Assembly: GCF_016587415.1 (NCBI RefSeq)
Contig: NZ_BNJI01000001.1
Coordinates: 6,597,413 to 6,661,412 of the forward strand
Length of the DNA: 64,000 nucleotides
Direction of reading: 5' to 3'
From: Ktedonobacter sp. SOSP1-85
GTDB lineage: Bacteria; Chloroflexota; Ktedonobacteria; Ktedonobacterales; Ktedonobacteraceae
Of this stretch, positions 42,594 through 51,672 are shown in pieces (position 1 is the first letter of the stretch; each line of letters begins with the position of its first letter). Below the pieces are notes generated by a model. The model saw only the letters and a program-made list of their open reading frames with translations. It did no database searches and was not told the DNA's origin. A program made the translations under genes and the position numbers.

Positions 42594-43232
42594 ATGACAA
42601 ACATTTATCTGGAAGTAGGCGAGAAAAAAGTTGCAGCCTGTGCCCTGGAGTGGCCTGGCTGGTGCCGTTTCGCGAAGACCGAGGCCGAGGCGATACAGGC
42701 GCTTACTGAATATGGCCCGCGTTATCAGGTGATCGCGCTCAGGGCCGGGCTGGAGTTCAATCCCGGCGAACTGGTGGTTGTCGAGCGCGTGCCTGGCGAT
42801 ATGACCACCAGCTTTGGCGCCCCATCTATCATCGTTGCCAGCGACACCGCTCCACCTGATGCCGCGACGGCCGAGCGGGGCGTCGCGTTGCTGCGGGCTG
42901 CGTGGGCGATTTTAGATGAGGTGGTTGCCGCCTCGCCCAATACGCTACGCAAAGGGCCACGTGGTGGTGGACGCGAGCGCGACGAAGTTTATCGCCACGT
43001 TGTCGAGGCCGAGCGCACCTACGCACGCAAGATCAGCGTACGCCACAAGCCCTTCCCGCCTGGTGACCGCAACGCCCTGACTGCCATGCGCGAGGATATC
43101 GCCTCAGCCCTGAGCCAGCTCTCCGATGGTTCGCCTCTGGCACCTGGCGGCTGGCCCTCGGTCTACGCCCTACGCCGCATCGCCTGGCACGTTATCGATC
43201 ACATCTGGGAGATTGAAGACCGCCGCGAATAA
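42594..43232 (+). CDS. DinB-like helical protein with HicB-like N-terminus
   Basis: A 212-residue protein. Residues 1-50 (YLEVGEKKVAACALEWPGWC, EAEAIQALTEYGPRYQ) resemble the small HicB-like fold. The C-terminal part (DEVYRHVVEAERTYARKISV, and YALRRIAWHVIDHIWEIEDR) resembles the four-helix DinB/maleylpyruvate-isomerase domain, which has three metal-ligand His. Such fusions are found in actinobacteria and Chloroflexi and are uncharacterised. Cotranscribed with the VOC gene. Confidence 0.65.
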   Translation: MTNIYLEVGEKKVAACALEWPGWCRFAKTEAEAIQALTEYGPRYQVIALRAGLEFNPGELVVVERVPGDMTTSFGAPSIIVASDTAPPDAATAERGVALLRAAWAILDEVVAASPNTLRKGPRGGGRERDEVYRHVVEAERTYARKISVRHKPFPPGDRNALTAMREDIASALSQLSDGSPLAPGGWPSVYALRRIAWHVIDHIWEIEDRRE

Positions 43233-43254
43233 AGTGCATTATCTAAATCTAATT

Positions 43255-43280
43255 CCTCCCCACCTGCATAGGTGGGGAGG
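43255..43280 (+). terminator. Hairpin terminator after the VOC-DinB pair
   Basis: CCTCCCCACCT (43255-43265) and AGGTGGGGAGG (43270-43280) form a perfect 11-bp stem with a GCAT loop, 23 bp after the stop at 43232. Confidence 0.6.
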
Positions 43281-43330
43281 GGAAAGTCGCGCTTCTGAAG
43301 AGCGTTTGAGTATTGGACACGATGAAGACC

Positions 43331-44119
43331 TCATGATGTTATACCTCTGCTAAGGGCCTCAGATAAATAAATATAGAGCTGACTGAGGAAGTATAGGGCA
43401 ATGATGACGAGCATTGCGACATGGAGTGTAACGCGTATACGAGGTGTGAAGATCTGGCCTCGCTTCTCACTCCATTCTGTAAGCAGGTAGGGGAGGATGA
43501 AGAGCGCGGCAAGAAGGAAGGACAGCGCGAGCATGGCCAGGGCAAGTGCGCCGTGAGTGAACATGGTGGCAGCATGTAATCTATACAGGGTGAGCGCCAG
43601 CAGGAACATGGCCCCGCCCAAGGCCAGGGGAAGCGCGGTCAGCCTGCGCAGGCAGGTAAGGATAGGATGTTTAGGATCGATGAGGCTTATCAGCCAGCTT
43701 CTGATGATGAATGCCAGTGCGAGAAGAGGAACAAGCAGAACGCAGAGATGCGCAAAGTTAAGGAGCCAGGGCGTAGATAAGTCTGGCAGGAGAAGTGTGA
43801 TCCATGAGAAATTTATGTCCCATCCTGAGCTCTCCAGGAGGGCCAGGGGGAGGGGAGCCGCCAGCATACCCAGAGCGCTCATGACCAGGAAACGCTCGCG
43901 GGGACGCTCGGAGAGCGCCGCTTGCCTGGCAAGGAGGGCCGCGCTACACCAGCCCAGCGCCGCGAGGAGTAGTATGAGCAGAAGTGTGATCGTTAGCGAT
44001 ACTGGCGAGCCGAAGACGTTGAGTCGATAGAGCAGCCAGGCGCGGCCAAGCAGTGGCGGGAGAAAAAGCAACCAGACCGGGTCGCGCAGTGGTGGAAGCG
44101 TCGAGCGCAGATAATGCAT
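43331..44119 (-). CDS. Polytopic membrane protein of unknown function
   Basis: About 262 residues from the ATG at 44119. The sequence predicts seven hydrophobic helices in a row (e.g. VSLTITLLLILLLAALGWCSAALL, LVMSALGMLAAPLPLALL, LLNFAHLCVLLVPLLALAFII, and VTLHVAMLVIIALYFLSQLYIYL near the end). No family recognised. It stands alone. Confidence 0.6.
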   Translation of the reverse strand: MHYLRSTLPPLRDPVWLLFLPPLLGRAWLLYRLNVFGSPVSLTITLLLILLLAALGWCSAALLARQAALSERPRERFLVMSALGMLAAPLPLALLESSGWDINFSWITLLLPDLSTPWLLNFAHLCVLLVPLLALAFIIRSWLISLIDPKHPILTCLRRLTALPLALGGAMFLLALTLYRLHAATMFTHGALALAMLALSFLLAALFILPYLLTEWSEKRGQIFTPRIRVTLHVAMLVIIALYFLSQLYIYLSEALSRGITS

Positions 44120-44134
44120 AGCGTGATTCCTGGT

Positions 44135-44164
44135 AGGCGCTTGTTTGCTCGCAAACAAGCGCCT
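44135..44164 (+). terminator. Hairpin with T-tract between membrane-protein and P450 genes
   Basis: AGGCGCTTGTTTGC (44135-44148) pairs perfectly with GCAAACAAGCGCCT (44151-44164), followed by TTTTTTATT on the plus strand. Both neighbouring genes are on the minus strand, so the hairpin probably separates P450 from the downstream gene, but the T-tract faces the other way. Confidence 0.5.
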
Positions 44165-44187
44165 TTTTTATTGAGATGCTAGAAACT

Positions 44188-45543
44188 TTAATGTCGATGT
44201 TCGCTGAAGCGTACGCGGAAGGCGGAGCCAAAGGTAGGCGTAGGATCATTCTTCACACGCAGCTTGCTCTGAGGAGAAACCTGTTCCAGGCGTGCCAGGT
44301 GCAGAAGAGTGGCGATTACCAGCACGATCTGGGCCTCGGCGGCACCAGCTCCCAGGCAGAGATGCGTGCCAATGCCGAAGGGGTTATAGGCCCCTCGCTG
44401 CTTGTGTTCCTTGCGCTCTTCACTGTAGCGTCCAATATCGAACTTATAAGGATCAGGATAGAATTTGGGCAGGAAATGGCTGACGGTGTTGGCAATCATG
44501 ACATTTTGTCCCTCTTTGACCGAATGGCCAGCAAAGGCAAAATCTTTAGCCGCTGTTCGCGTGACAACCGGGGCAATTGAGTGTAGCCGGAGCGTCTCCA
44601 TCATCGCGTCGTGTAACACATCACGTGTGCGAATCTGCTCCTGAGTTGGCAGTCCTTCGGAGAAGAGCTGATCTGCCACCTCTATACATTGCGCAAGGAT
44701 CTCGGGATGATTGAGTAGCTCATACAGCATAAATGTACATTCGTTGGCGACAGTGTCAAGCCCGGCGACGAAAGGACCCAGCGAGGCAAAGATAATTTGC
44801 TCCTCACTGCCTAATATGTCATGATATTCAGGTTTCTGGCTCGCCTCCAGGATATTGTCTACCAGGTCCTTTCTGTCGCGCTCAGTCGCCCGATGCTCCT
44901 CCACAATCTCCTTTCCCATTGCGAGATAGTGCTGTTTGGCGCGCTTGTAGGATGGCAGCTTCAGCATAAAAGTGGGCATTTGCTTTGTCATATGCACGTT
45001 GAGCCCAACCCTGATCGTGGTAATGATGTTCTGGAGATTGGTGCCAGGTGCATGGTTGGCCAGGGCTCGACCCAGCTGTTCAGTGACAATTAAGCGGAAG
45101 AGCGTGAGCGCCTCAACTTCTTCGCCAACCTGAAAACGCTTGACGACTGTCTGAGCGATATCAACCAACAAAGGAATATCCGCCAGCAAATTGCCAACTG
45201 AATAAGCAGGTTTTAGGAGCTTACGCATCTGCAAGTGAGGTGGCCCATCGATGGCCAACATGCTGTTTTTTGCGCCAAACTCGCAACCAAAGCTGTCCCA
45301 GACTTCATGCGAGCGAAATTTATCGGCCCCCTGCTGTGTAACAAAGATGTTGGCCTCTGGCCCCGCCAGGATGACAAATTCCTGGTTGAGAGCACGTATG
45401 CGGAAAATAGGTCCCAATTGCTGATACTGTTTAACGAGAAAGGCCACGAGATCCTGCTGCATAGCCAATGCGTTCCCCACCACCGGCCATCCTGGTGCCA
45501 GTGGTGGGGGAGAGAGTTGCTCGATTTCTGTTACTGTGCTCAC
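44188..45543 (-). CDS. Cytochrome P450
   Basis: A 451-residue bacterial-class P450. The I-helix (GPFVAGLDTVANECTFMLYE) lacks the classical AGxDT by one residue spacing but has GLDT. ExxR helix: ETLRLHS. Meander, then the heme-binding loop PFGIGTHLCLGAG with the axial Cys. Soluble, no membrane anchor. Needs external ferredoxin and reductase, none nearby. It follows atpD by 54 bp on the same strand and may share its transcript. Substrate unknown. Confidence 0.92.
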   Translation of the reverse strand: MSTVTEIEQLSPPPLAPGWPVVGNALAMQQDLVAFLVKQYQQLGPIFRIRALNQEFVILAGPEANIFVTQQGADKFRSHEVWDSFGCEFGAKNSMLAIDGPPHLQMRKLLKPAYSVGNLLADIPLLVDIAQTVVKRFQVGEEVEALTLFRLIVTEQLGRALANHAPGTNLQNIITTIRVGLNVHMTKQMPTFMLKLPSYKRAKQHYLAMGKEIVEEHRATERDRKDLVDNILEASQKPEYHDILGSEEQIIFASLGPFVAGLDTVANECTFMLYELLNHPEILAQCIEVADQLFSEGLPTQEQIRTRDVLHDAMMETLRLHSIAPVVTRTAAKDFAFAGHSVKEGQNVMIANTVSHFLPKFYPDPYKFDIGRYSEERKEHKQRGAYNPFGIGTHLCLGAGAAEAQIVLVIATLLHLARLEQVSPQSKLRVKNDPTPTFGSAFRVRFSEHRH

Positions 45544-45597
45544 TTATCCTCCCTGAAGCGCTTCCTAATAAAGACATCAATATGCGATTATATCATA

Positions 45598-47049
45598 TTA
45601 TTTACTCCCTTCCTGCTCATAGCGTGCGACAACCTCGTCGATGTTGCCTGCCATGTAGAAGAGGCTCTCAGGGATGGCGTCGTGCTTGCCCTCAAGAATC
45701 TCGCGCACGCTGCGAACTGTTTCGCGCAGGGACACATAGCGCCCCTCACGCCCCGTGAAGACTTCCGCGACCGCGAATGGCTGCGAAAGGAATTGCTTGA
45801 GCTTGCGCGCTCGTGAGATAGTGAGCTTATCCTCCTCGCTCAGGTCATCGATGCCCAGGATGGTGATGATGTCCTCGAGTTCGTTATAGCGCTGGAGGGT
45901 ACGCCGTACGCCACGGGCCGTGTTATAGTGCTCCTCCCCCACGATCTGAGGGTCCAGGATGCGACTGGCCGAGGCCAGCGGGTCCACCGCGGGAAAGAGA
46001 GCCTGCTCGGCGATGGCCCGATCGAGTACCACGGTCGAATCCAGGTGGGCGAAGGTCGTCACAGGCGCGGGATCGGTATAGTCGTCCGCTGGAACGAAGA
46101 CGGCCTGAAGCGATGTGATCGACCCCTTTTTCGTGGAGGTAATGCGCTCCTGCAACTCGCCCATCTCCTCCGCCAGGTTGGGCTGGTAGCCAACGGCTGA
46201 GGGCATGCGTCCCAGCAGGGCGGAGACCTCCGCGCCCGCCTGGGTAAAGCGGAAGATATTATCGATGAAGAGCAGCACGTCTTTCCCTTCCTGGTCGCGG
46301 AAGTACTCGGCCATGGTCAGCCCAGTCAGGGCCACGCGCAGGCGTGCACCAGGAGGCTCGTTCATCTGGCCGAAGATCATAGCGACGCGATCAATCACCC
46401 CGCGCTCAATCATCTCGTGATAGAGGTCATTGCCCTCACGTGTGCGCTCGCCCACGCCCGCGAAGACGCTATAGCCACCGTGATTGATGGCGATATTGTT
46501 GATCAGTTCCTGGATGATTAGCGTCTTGCCTGTGCCTGCGCCGCCGAAGGCCCCAACCTTGCCACCCTTCATAAAGGGGCAGATCAGGTCGATGACCTTG
46601 ATGCCGGTTTCGAGGATCTCGCTATCCTTCACCTGGTCCTCCAGCGAGGGAGCGGGCCGGTGAATGGGCAGCGTAGGCGAGTCCACCACGGCCTCTTTAT
46701 TATCGATAGGCTCTCCCAGTACGTTGAAGATGCGTCCCAGGGTCTTCTCTCCTACGGGAACCGTGATAGGCCGCCCCATATCGCGCACCTTTATGCCACG
46801 CATCAGGCCCTCCGTTGGACCCATTGCCACACAGCGCACCCAGTTATTGCCAATATGTTGCTCTACCTCGCATGAAAGCTCCTTGCCATTGCTGGGATTG
46901 GTCAGTCTTAGCTCGTTATAGATCTGCGGCAGGTGCTCGGCGGCAAATTCGATATCGATCACAGGTCCCAGGACCTGCACAACCTTGCCTGTGCCTGCTG
47001 CCTGGATGTTCTCTGTCTGTGCCTGGGTATTGTTCGTCGTCTGTGCCAT
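45598..47049 (-). CDS. atpD: F-type ATP synthase beta subunit, solitary copy
   Basis: A 483-residue F1 beta subunit of normal length. An N-terminal extension of about 18 residues (Gln/Thr-rich), the P-loop GGAGTGKT at 169-176 (most beta subunits have Val instead of Thr), GVGERTREGNDLY with the catalytic Glu, LLFIDNIFRFTQAGAEVSALLGRMPSAVGYQP and the conserved C-terminal helical domain are all intact. No alpha, gamma or epsilon gene is next to it, unlike the usual atp operon, so it is either a detached sole copy or an extra paralogue. GGAGGCCAGAAT precedes the ATG. Confidence 0.93.
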   Translation of the reverse strand: MAQTTNNTQAQTENIQAAGTGKVVQVLGPVIDIEFAAEHLPQIYNELRLTNPSNGKELSCEVEQHIGNNWVRCVAMGPTEGLMRGIKVRDMGRPITVPVGEKTLGRIFNVLGEPIDNKEAVVDSPTLPIHRPAPSLEDQVKDSEILETGIKVIDLICPFMKGGKVGAFGGAGTGKTLIIQELINNIAINHGGYSVFAGVGERTREGNDLYHEMIERGVIDRVAMIFGQMNEPPGARLRVALTGLTMAEYFRDQEGKDVLLFIDNIFRFTQAGAEVSALLGRMPSAVGYQPNLAEEMGELQERITSTKKGSITSLQAVFVPADDYTDPAPVTTFAHLDSTVVLDRAIAEQALFPAVDPLASASRILDPQIVGEEHYNTARGVRRTLQRYNELEDIITILGIDDLSEEDKLTISRARKLKQFLSQPFAVAEVFTGREGRYVSLRETVRSVREILEGKHDAIPESLFYMAGNIDEVVARYEQEGSK

Positions 47050-47216
47050 ATTCTGGCCTCCTTCTGGCTCTCTTATCGTGTTTTTCTGTACACCACTACT
47101 TTAGGCCAGAAAGCGCCCACGCACCTGACACAAATAACGTATCTTTAGCACAGTTTTGTAAGGAGCTAAATTATATGAAGGTAGGCAATATAACGTAGGA
47201 GATGGAGCCATGTGAG

Positions 47217-47289
47217 GACCGATACTGCAAAAGCACGCATCTACATATAATGGTTCTATATGTAGACGCGTGCTTTTGCAGCGTCGGTC
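47217..47289. repeat. Dispersed long hairpin, family B copy 3
   Basis: Arms begin GACCGATACTGCAAAAGC at 47217 and end GCTTTTGCAGCGTCGGTC at 47289, pairing with wobbles. Variable middle GCAAAAGC/GCTTTTGC, conserved inner ACGC[A/G]TCTACATA. Intergenic between atpD and the next gene. Confidence 0.8.
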
Positions 47290-47307
47290 GTACATAGCGG
47301 AAATGAT

Positions 47308-47607
47308 TTATTTCGTCCGCTGATATTCCTCGACATAGACTTCAGTGTAGCGCTCAAATGTAGCAGGTCGGGGAAGGCCTGAGCGAGCTTGCGCTTGTTG
47401 TACTTCTGCTCGCTGCGTGAAGGCTTGTGCGCCTTCAGCCGATTTCCAGAGATTGACGGTAATCAGCCCCTCTGGCCCCTTTGCCGTGATGCTCATAATT
47501 GCGCCATACTCAGGAGCGATCTGGCTGACGACCGGGTCCATATGCTCCTGCTTCTTTTGCAGTAAATCATCTGGATTACCAGGAAGAGTATGAATAGAAA
47601 GAAATGG
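47308..47607 (-). CDS. Antibiotic-biosynthesis-monooxygenase-like (ABM) protein
   Basis: 99 residues from the ATG at 47607 (GGAGGAAAGAGTT upstream). The dimeric alpha-beta-barrel ABM/Dabb fold is suggested by PFLSIHTLPGNPDDLLQKKQ and NLWKSAEGAQAFTQRAEVQQ. Members include heme-degrading or quinol monooxygenases as well as proteins with no known activity. The 350 bp upstream (47632-47979) hold no gene I can support. Confidence 0.65.
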   Translation of the reverse strand, partial: PFLSIHTLPGNPDDLLQKKQEHMDPVVSQIAPEYGAIMSITAKGPEGLITVNLWKSAEGAQAFTQRAEVQQAQARSGLPRPATFERYTEVYVEEYQRTK

Positions 47608-47979
47608 CATAACTCTTTCCTCCGCCTTCAATGTGTGTAAATAACCATAAATGTCTCTTCTGTCAGTCTATCATGGATCATATGTTCGACACAAGGTGTT
47701 GTAATGGGTGCGACGCCAGTAGCGTCGAGCCATACAGAGCGTTTTAGTGCGTGGAGCCAACTGGATACACCTTGGCTTGATGAGCAAAGAAACACGCTCA
47801 TTATTGAGCGCAAAGGTCTAGAGGCGCTCTGGGCCGTGGTTTCTCTCCGTCATATAGCCAATGTCAAATTGTGCCTGAAACTAATCGAATATGTACTGGA
47901 GGAGGAAACTGGGAAATATGTTTGAGCCTCTTTGGGAAGGTGCAGGAGCACCTCCCTGATCCTTTCGAAGAGTGCGCTT

Positions 47980-48534
47980 TTATTGGGGAGTTTGCTCGCG
48001 CCATTCCTGTGCTAGCAAGGAATAGGTCGCGATGTCGATAAGTTGGCCCTTATACTCCAAACTTTGGCGACGGATGCCTTCAAAGGTAAAGCCCAGCCGC
48101 TCCGCGACGGCACGCGAGCGGCTGTTGCGCACATCAGCTTGAAGACCTACACGGTTGACGTGGAGGAGATCAAAGGCATAATGTAGCATTGCCTTAAGCG
48201 CCCGTGTCATCAAACCACGCCCTGTGGCACTTTGACCAAGCCAGTAACCGACCTCAGTTGAGTGGACGCGGGGATCGATGGGAGAAAAGTGAATACCACC
48301 AACCATACGCCCGTTGAGCCAGATCCCCACCCAGGGAATGCCGTCATCGCTGAAGCGCGAGAGGCCTCGTTTAATGAAATTTTGTGCATCCTCTAGTGTC
48401 TGCATAGTTGTGTCCCAGCTCATCCATTCACCAAGGTAGGCACGATTCTCATCCACAAATTCAAGGAACTCAGGAGCGTGACGCATCTCAAGAATCTGCA
48501 AGGAAGCTCCGTCACCTAAATCATATGTAAACAT
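47980..48534 (-). CDS. GNAT acetyltransferase, RimJ/RimL-like
   Basis: 184 residues from the ATG at 48534 (AAGGAGGGAAGCCTT upstream). GNAT fold: FLEFVDENRAYLGEWMSWDT, VGIWLNGRMVGGIHF, EVGYWLGQSATGRGLMTRAL (acetyl-CoA loop), VNRVGLQADVRNSRSRAVAERLGF, all typical of ribosomal-protein or spermidine N-acetyltransferases. Substrate not assignable. It lies 16 bp downstream of the regulator gene boundary region, on the same strand. Confidence 0.88.
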   Translation of the reverse strand: MFTYDLGDGASLQILEMRHAPEFLEFVDENRAYLGEWMSWDTTMQTLEDAQNFIKRGLSRFSDDGIPWVGIWLNGRMVGGIHFSPIDPRVHSTEVGYWLGQSATGRGLMTRALKAMLHYAFDLLHVNRVGLQADVRNSRSRAVAERLGFTFEGIRRQSLEYKGQLIDIATYSLLAQEWREQTPQ

Positions 48535-48607
48535 AAGGCTTCCCTCCTTAAAATAAATATCTGTTTTTACTGCTTGCTTAGTATCGCACATTTTTGATGT
48601 GTGAGCG

Positions 48608-51451
48608 CTATGTCAGTTGTTGCTCGAAGGCCACGCGGGCGGCGGCAGTACGTGTGGTGACGCCGAGTTTGGCGTAGATGGAGCGCAGGTGCGTGTTGAC
48701 GGTGCGACGGCTGAGCACCAGTTCATGGGCGATGCGTGCGTCGGGATGCCCTTGGGCCAGTAGATGCAGGACCTCACACTCGCGGGCCGTGAGATGGAAG
48801 GCATTGGTGGCAGGAGGTGTGAGGGATGGCGTTTTCGTGGTGTCTTGCGCGGAAATGGTAATGTGCGAGACGAGGTTAACGACCTGGGCCAGCAGGAGGG
48901 CGCAGCCGACATTCCAGGACTCGCTCCATGTCTCCGGGCTGATCTCTTTTTCCAGGTGGGTATAGAGCTGCTGGTGCATTGCCTGGTGAATGGGTGGGAG
49001 TGGGGTCTGGAGCTTCTCGCGCAGGCTATGAGCGCTGGCGAGAAGCTGGACTCCCAACTCGGGCTGGCGCGTGTCGAGGCAGAGCTGGGCCACGCTCTCT
49101 AGCTCGCCCGCGAGGGCGACATGGTTGCCAGTCTGCCACGCGAGCTGAATACTCTCCTGAAGCAGTGTGCAGGCGAGCTGATATTCCTGTTGTTCAAGAG
49201 CCAGCCTCCCTTGCGCGCAAAGGATACGTGTACGCGTGAGCTTATCGTTCATACGTTGGGCCAACTCCAGGCATTGGCTGTAATATGTCTGAGCGCCTTG
49301 GCGGTTGCCGTGCAGGCGTTCAACCTCGCCCAGGGCCAGGAGCAAGTAGGCTTTGCCGGGCAAATTCTTGAGCTGGTTGGCGAGGTGCAGGCTCTCTTTC
49401 AAGGTGGCTGCGATCTCACTCAGTTGCTCCGCCCCTTCCTGCCACTGGTTAAGCCGGGTCATAGCCAGGTAGCTCAGGGCGCTGGCCTGCCCTTCGCGGT
49501 CGCCTAATTGCTGGGCAAGCGTGAGTGCCTGCCCCAGGTATTGCTCGGCTTCGGTGTAGGCCCCTTGTGCGCTGTAGGCGGCTCCCATTCCATTGAGACA
49601 GCGTACTTGTCCCCAGCGATCCTCCAGGGCTTCAAAGTAGGCCAATCCACGTTGATAGAGGTAATGTGCGCTGCGTAGCTTGCCACGCAGGTGCATGATC
49701 GTAGCCAGGCTGATGTAGATCTCGGCTAGCCCGCGTTTTTCTCCTACCTCGCGCAGTAGCATCAGGCTCAGCAGGTAGTGCGTCTGGGCTGCGTCGACAT
49801 CGCCCTGTTTACTAGCGATATTGCCGTAGATACGGTGCAGGGCGGATTTACCCCATTTGTCGCTAGTCGTGCTGAGTGCCTGTATGCCCTTCATGGCCAG
49901 TTCACGTGCCTGGACGTAATCTCCCCGCTGCATGGCGAGCATGCCCATCTCGCCCAGAGCCAGTGCCTGTATACGCAGATCGCTAATCTGTTTGGCAAGC
50001 TTAAGGCAATCTTCCAGGAGCTGATTGGCGCGAGCGGTGTCTCCTTGTAAGCGCGCTTGGCAGCCCGCGCTATAAAGGATGCGCACCCGGTAGGGGAGTA
50101 GCTCCGCGCTCACGTCGAGGACCAGGATCTCTTCCAGCCAGTTATGCTGTGTATTCTGTGTATGGCGCAAGAGGAGGTAGTCACTCAGGGCGCTCCCAAG
50201 GCGCAGAGCTAACTGCGCATCCTGCCAGGTAAGGACGCGGCGCAGGGTCAGGAGCAAGTTGGGTGACTCCTGATCCAGTTTTGCCAGCCAGCGTTGTTGC
50301 TCTGGACCGCGCAGGTTGGAGTCGGCCTCCTCCGCCATCCGCAGATAATAGTTGGCGTGCCTGCGTTCGCTCTCTTCCTGTTCTCCACTCCGCTGGAGAG
50401 AAGCAAAGGCGTATTCGTGGAGGGTTTCTAGCAGCATAAAGCGCGGCTCGTCCTCTTCTGACGTCAGGGGGCGTACGAGGCTCTTATCCACCAGGGAGGA
50501 GAGCATATCCAGGGCCACACTCTCTTTGCCTATAGTCATGCATGCCGTCGCTGCCCCCAGATCCCAGGTGCCGACCAGGCTGCCCAGGCGGCGAAAAGCG
50601 CGCTGTTCATCCTCTGTGAGCAGGTCATAGCTCCAGTCAAGGGCATTGCGCAGGGTTTGCTGGCGCTGTGGCAGGTTGCGTGGTCCCCCGATCAGTAGTG
50701 TAAGGCGACTGCTCAGGCGGGTGAGGAGGGCCTGGGGACTCAGAATCTTGATGCGGGCCGCTGCCAGCTCAAGCGCCAAAGGCAGGCCATCGAGGCGCTG
50801 GCAAATCTTGGCCACGACAGCATAGTTCTCCTCAGTTAGTGTGAAGGAGGGCTTAACGGCCCTCGCCCGCTCAACGAAGAGGTGCAGGGCAGCGCTTTCT
50901 TCTCCCGGTACAGATACACTCTCCGACTGGCGTGGTAGTGGCAGTGGAAGTACCTCTATCTCTTGTTCACCATATAGATGGAGCGATTCGCGGCTGGTCA
51001 CCAGGATTTTAAGCTGAGGAGCCGCAGTCAATAGCTCGGCAACGAGGTCAGCGGCCTCAAGGAGGTGCTCAAAGTTATCGAGGATCAGGAGACAGCGGCG
51101 TTCGTGCAGGTAGGACTCCATGCGTTCCGTTAGCGCCTCCTTGCCCCCCTCATGGACGCCAATAGCGCTGGCAATTGCTAGTAGAATCTGTGTGCGCTCG
51201 CGGAGAGGGGCGAGCGAGACGAAGAAGATCGCGTCAGGGAAGGCGTCGTGCAGGGTGCGCGCAACCTCCAGGCTCAGGCGCGTCTTCCCCACGCCCCCAG
51301 GGCCAGTCAGCGTCACCAGGCGTGTGTTCTCCATGCACATCTGGCGGCTGACGGCACAAATTTCTTGCTCCCTGCCAATGGTAACCGTCATTTGCAAAGG
51401 CAAGCGTGGAGACGCTATCAATTTGAGGTTGGCGTGGCCATTTCTATCCAT
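48608..51451 (-). CDS. NB-ARC/TPR/LuxR-type large regulator
   Basis: A 947-residue regulator. Order: short N-terminus; NB-ARC/STAND ATPase (Walker A TGPGGVGKTRLS about residue 50, Walker B RRCLLILDNFEHLLEA, then TSRESLHLYGEQE and GLPLALELAAARIKIL); TPR superhelix from about residue 360 to 830; LuxR-type helix-turn-helix at about 883-947 (LTARECEVLHLLAQGHPDAR, RRTVNTHLRSIYAKLGVTT). STAND ATPases switch on by oligomerising after ligand binding to the TPRs. Target genes are unknown. Divergent from the Trypco1 gene. Confidence 0.92.
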   Translation of the reverse strand: MDRNGHANLKLIASPRLPLQMTVTIGREQEICAVSRQMCMENTRLVTLTGPGGVGKTRLSLEVARTLHDAFPDAIFFVSLAPLRERTQILLAIASAIGVHEGGKEALTERMESYLHERRCLLILDNFEHLLEAADLVAELLTAAPQLKILVTSRESLHLYGEQEIEVLPLPLPRQSESVSVPGEESAALHLFVERARAVKPSFTLTEENYAVVAKICQRLDGLPLALELAAARIKILSPQALLTRLSSRLTLLIGGPRNLPQRQQTLRNALDWSYDLLTEDEQRAFRRLGSLVGTWDLGAATACMTIGKESVALDMLSSLVDKSLVRPLTSEEDEPRFMLLETLHEYAFASLQRSGEQEESERRHANYYLRMAEEADSNLRGPEQQRWLAKLDQESPNLLLTLRRVLTWQDAQLALRLGSALSDYLLLRHTQNTQHNWLEEILVLDVSAELLPYRVRILYSAGCQARLQGDTARANQLLEDCLKLAKQISDLRIQALALGEMGMLAMQRGDYVQARELAMKGIQALSTTSDKWGKSALHRIYGNIASKQGDVDAAQTHYLLSLMLLREVGEKRGLAEIYISLATIMHLRGKLRSAHYLYQRGLAYFEALEDRWGQVRCLNGMGAAYSAQGAYTEAEQYLGQALTLAQQLGDREGQASALSYLAMTRLNQWQEGAEQLSEIAATLKESLHLANQLKNLPGKAYLLLALGEVERLHGNRQGAQTYYSQCLELAQRMNDKLTRTRILCAQGRLALEQQEYQLACTLLQESIQLAWQTGNHVALAGELESVAQLCLDTRQPELGVQLLASAHSLREKLQTPLPPIHQAMHQQLYTHLEKEISPETWSESWNVGCALLLAQVVNLVSHITISAQDTTKTPSLTPPATNAFHLTARECEVLHLLAQGHPDARIAHELVLSRRTVNTHLRSIYAKLGVTTRTAAARVAFEQQLT

Positions 51452-51672
51452 ATGCGCATATCCCGCATCGTTTTTCGCTTATTGTTCTATACAAATTATA
51501 GCTGAGAGAGGTGGGGCATATGCAAGAGGTAGAGGTATGACAAAAATCAATGTAGTTGTATTGTTCACGAAGAGAAGCATATAATTGTGGTAATAGCAGC
51601 AGAGAGCAATGTTTGTTGTCGTGTGACCTGTGCGCTAATGCAGGTACAAGTGAGATGCTGGGTGGAGGATGT

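Noticed and set aside
47704..47925. 73-codon frame between the ABM and GNAT genes
   Set aside because: No ribosome binding site, no recognisable features, and an intergenic position.
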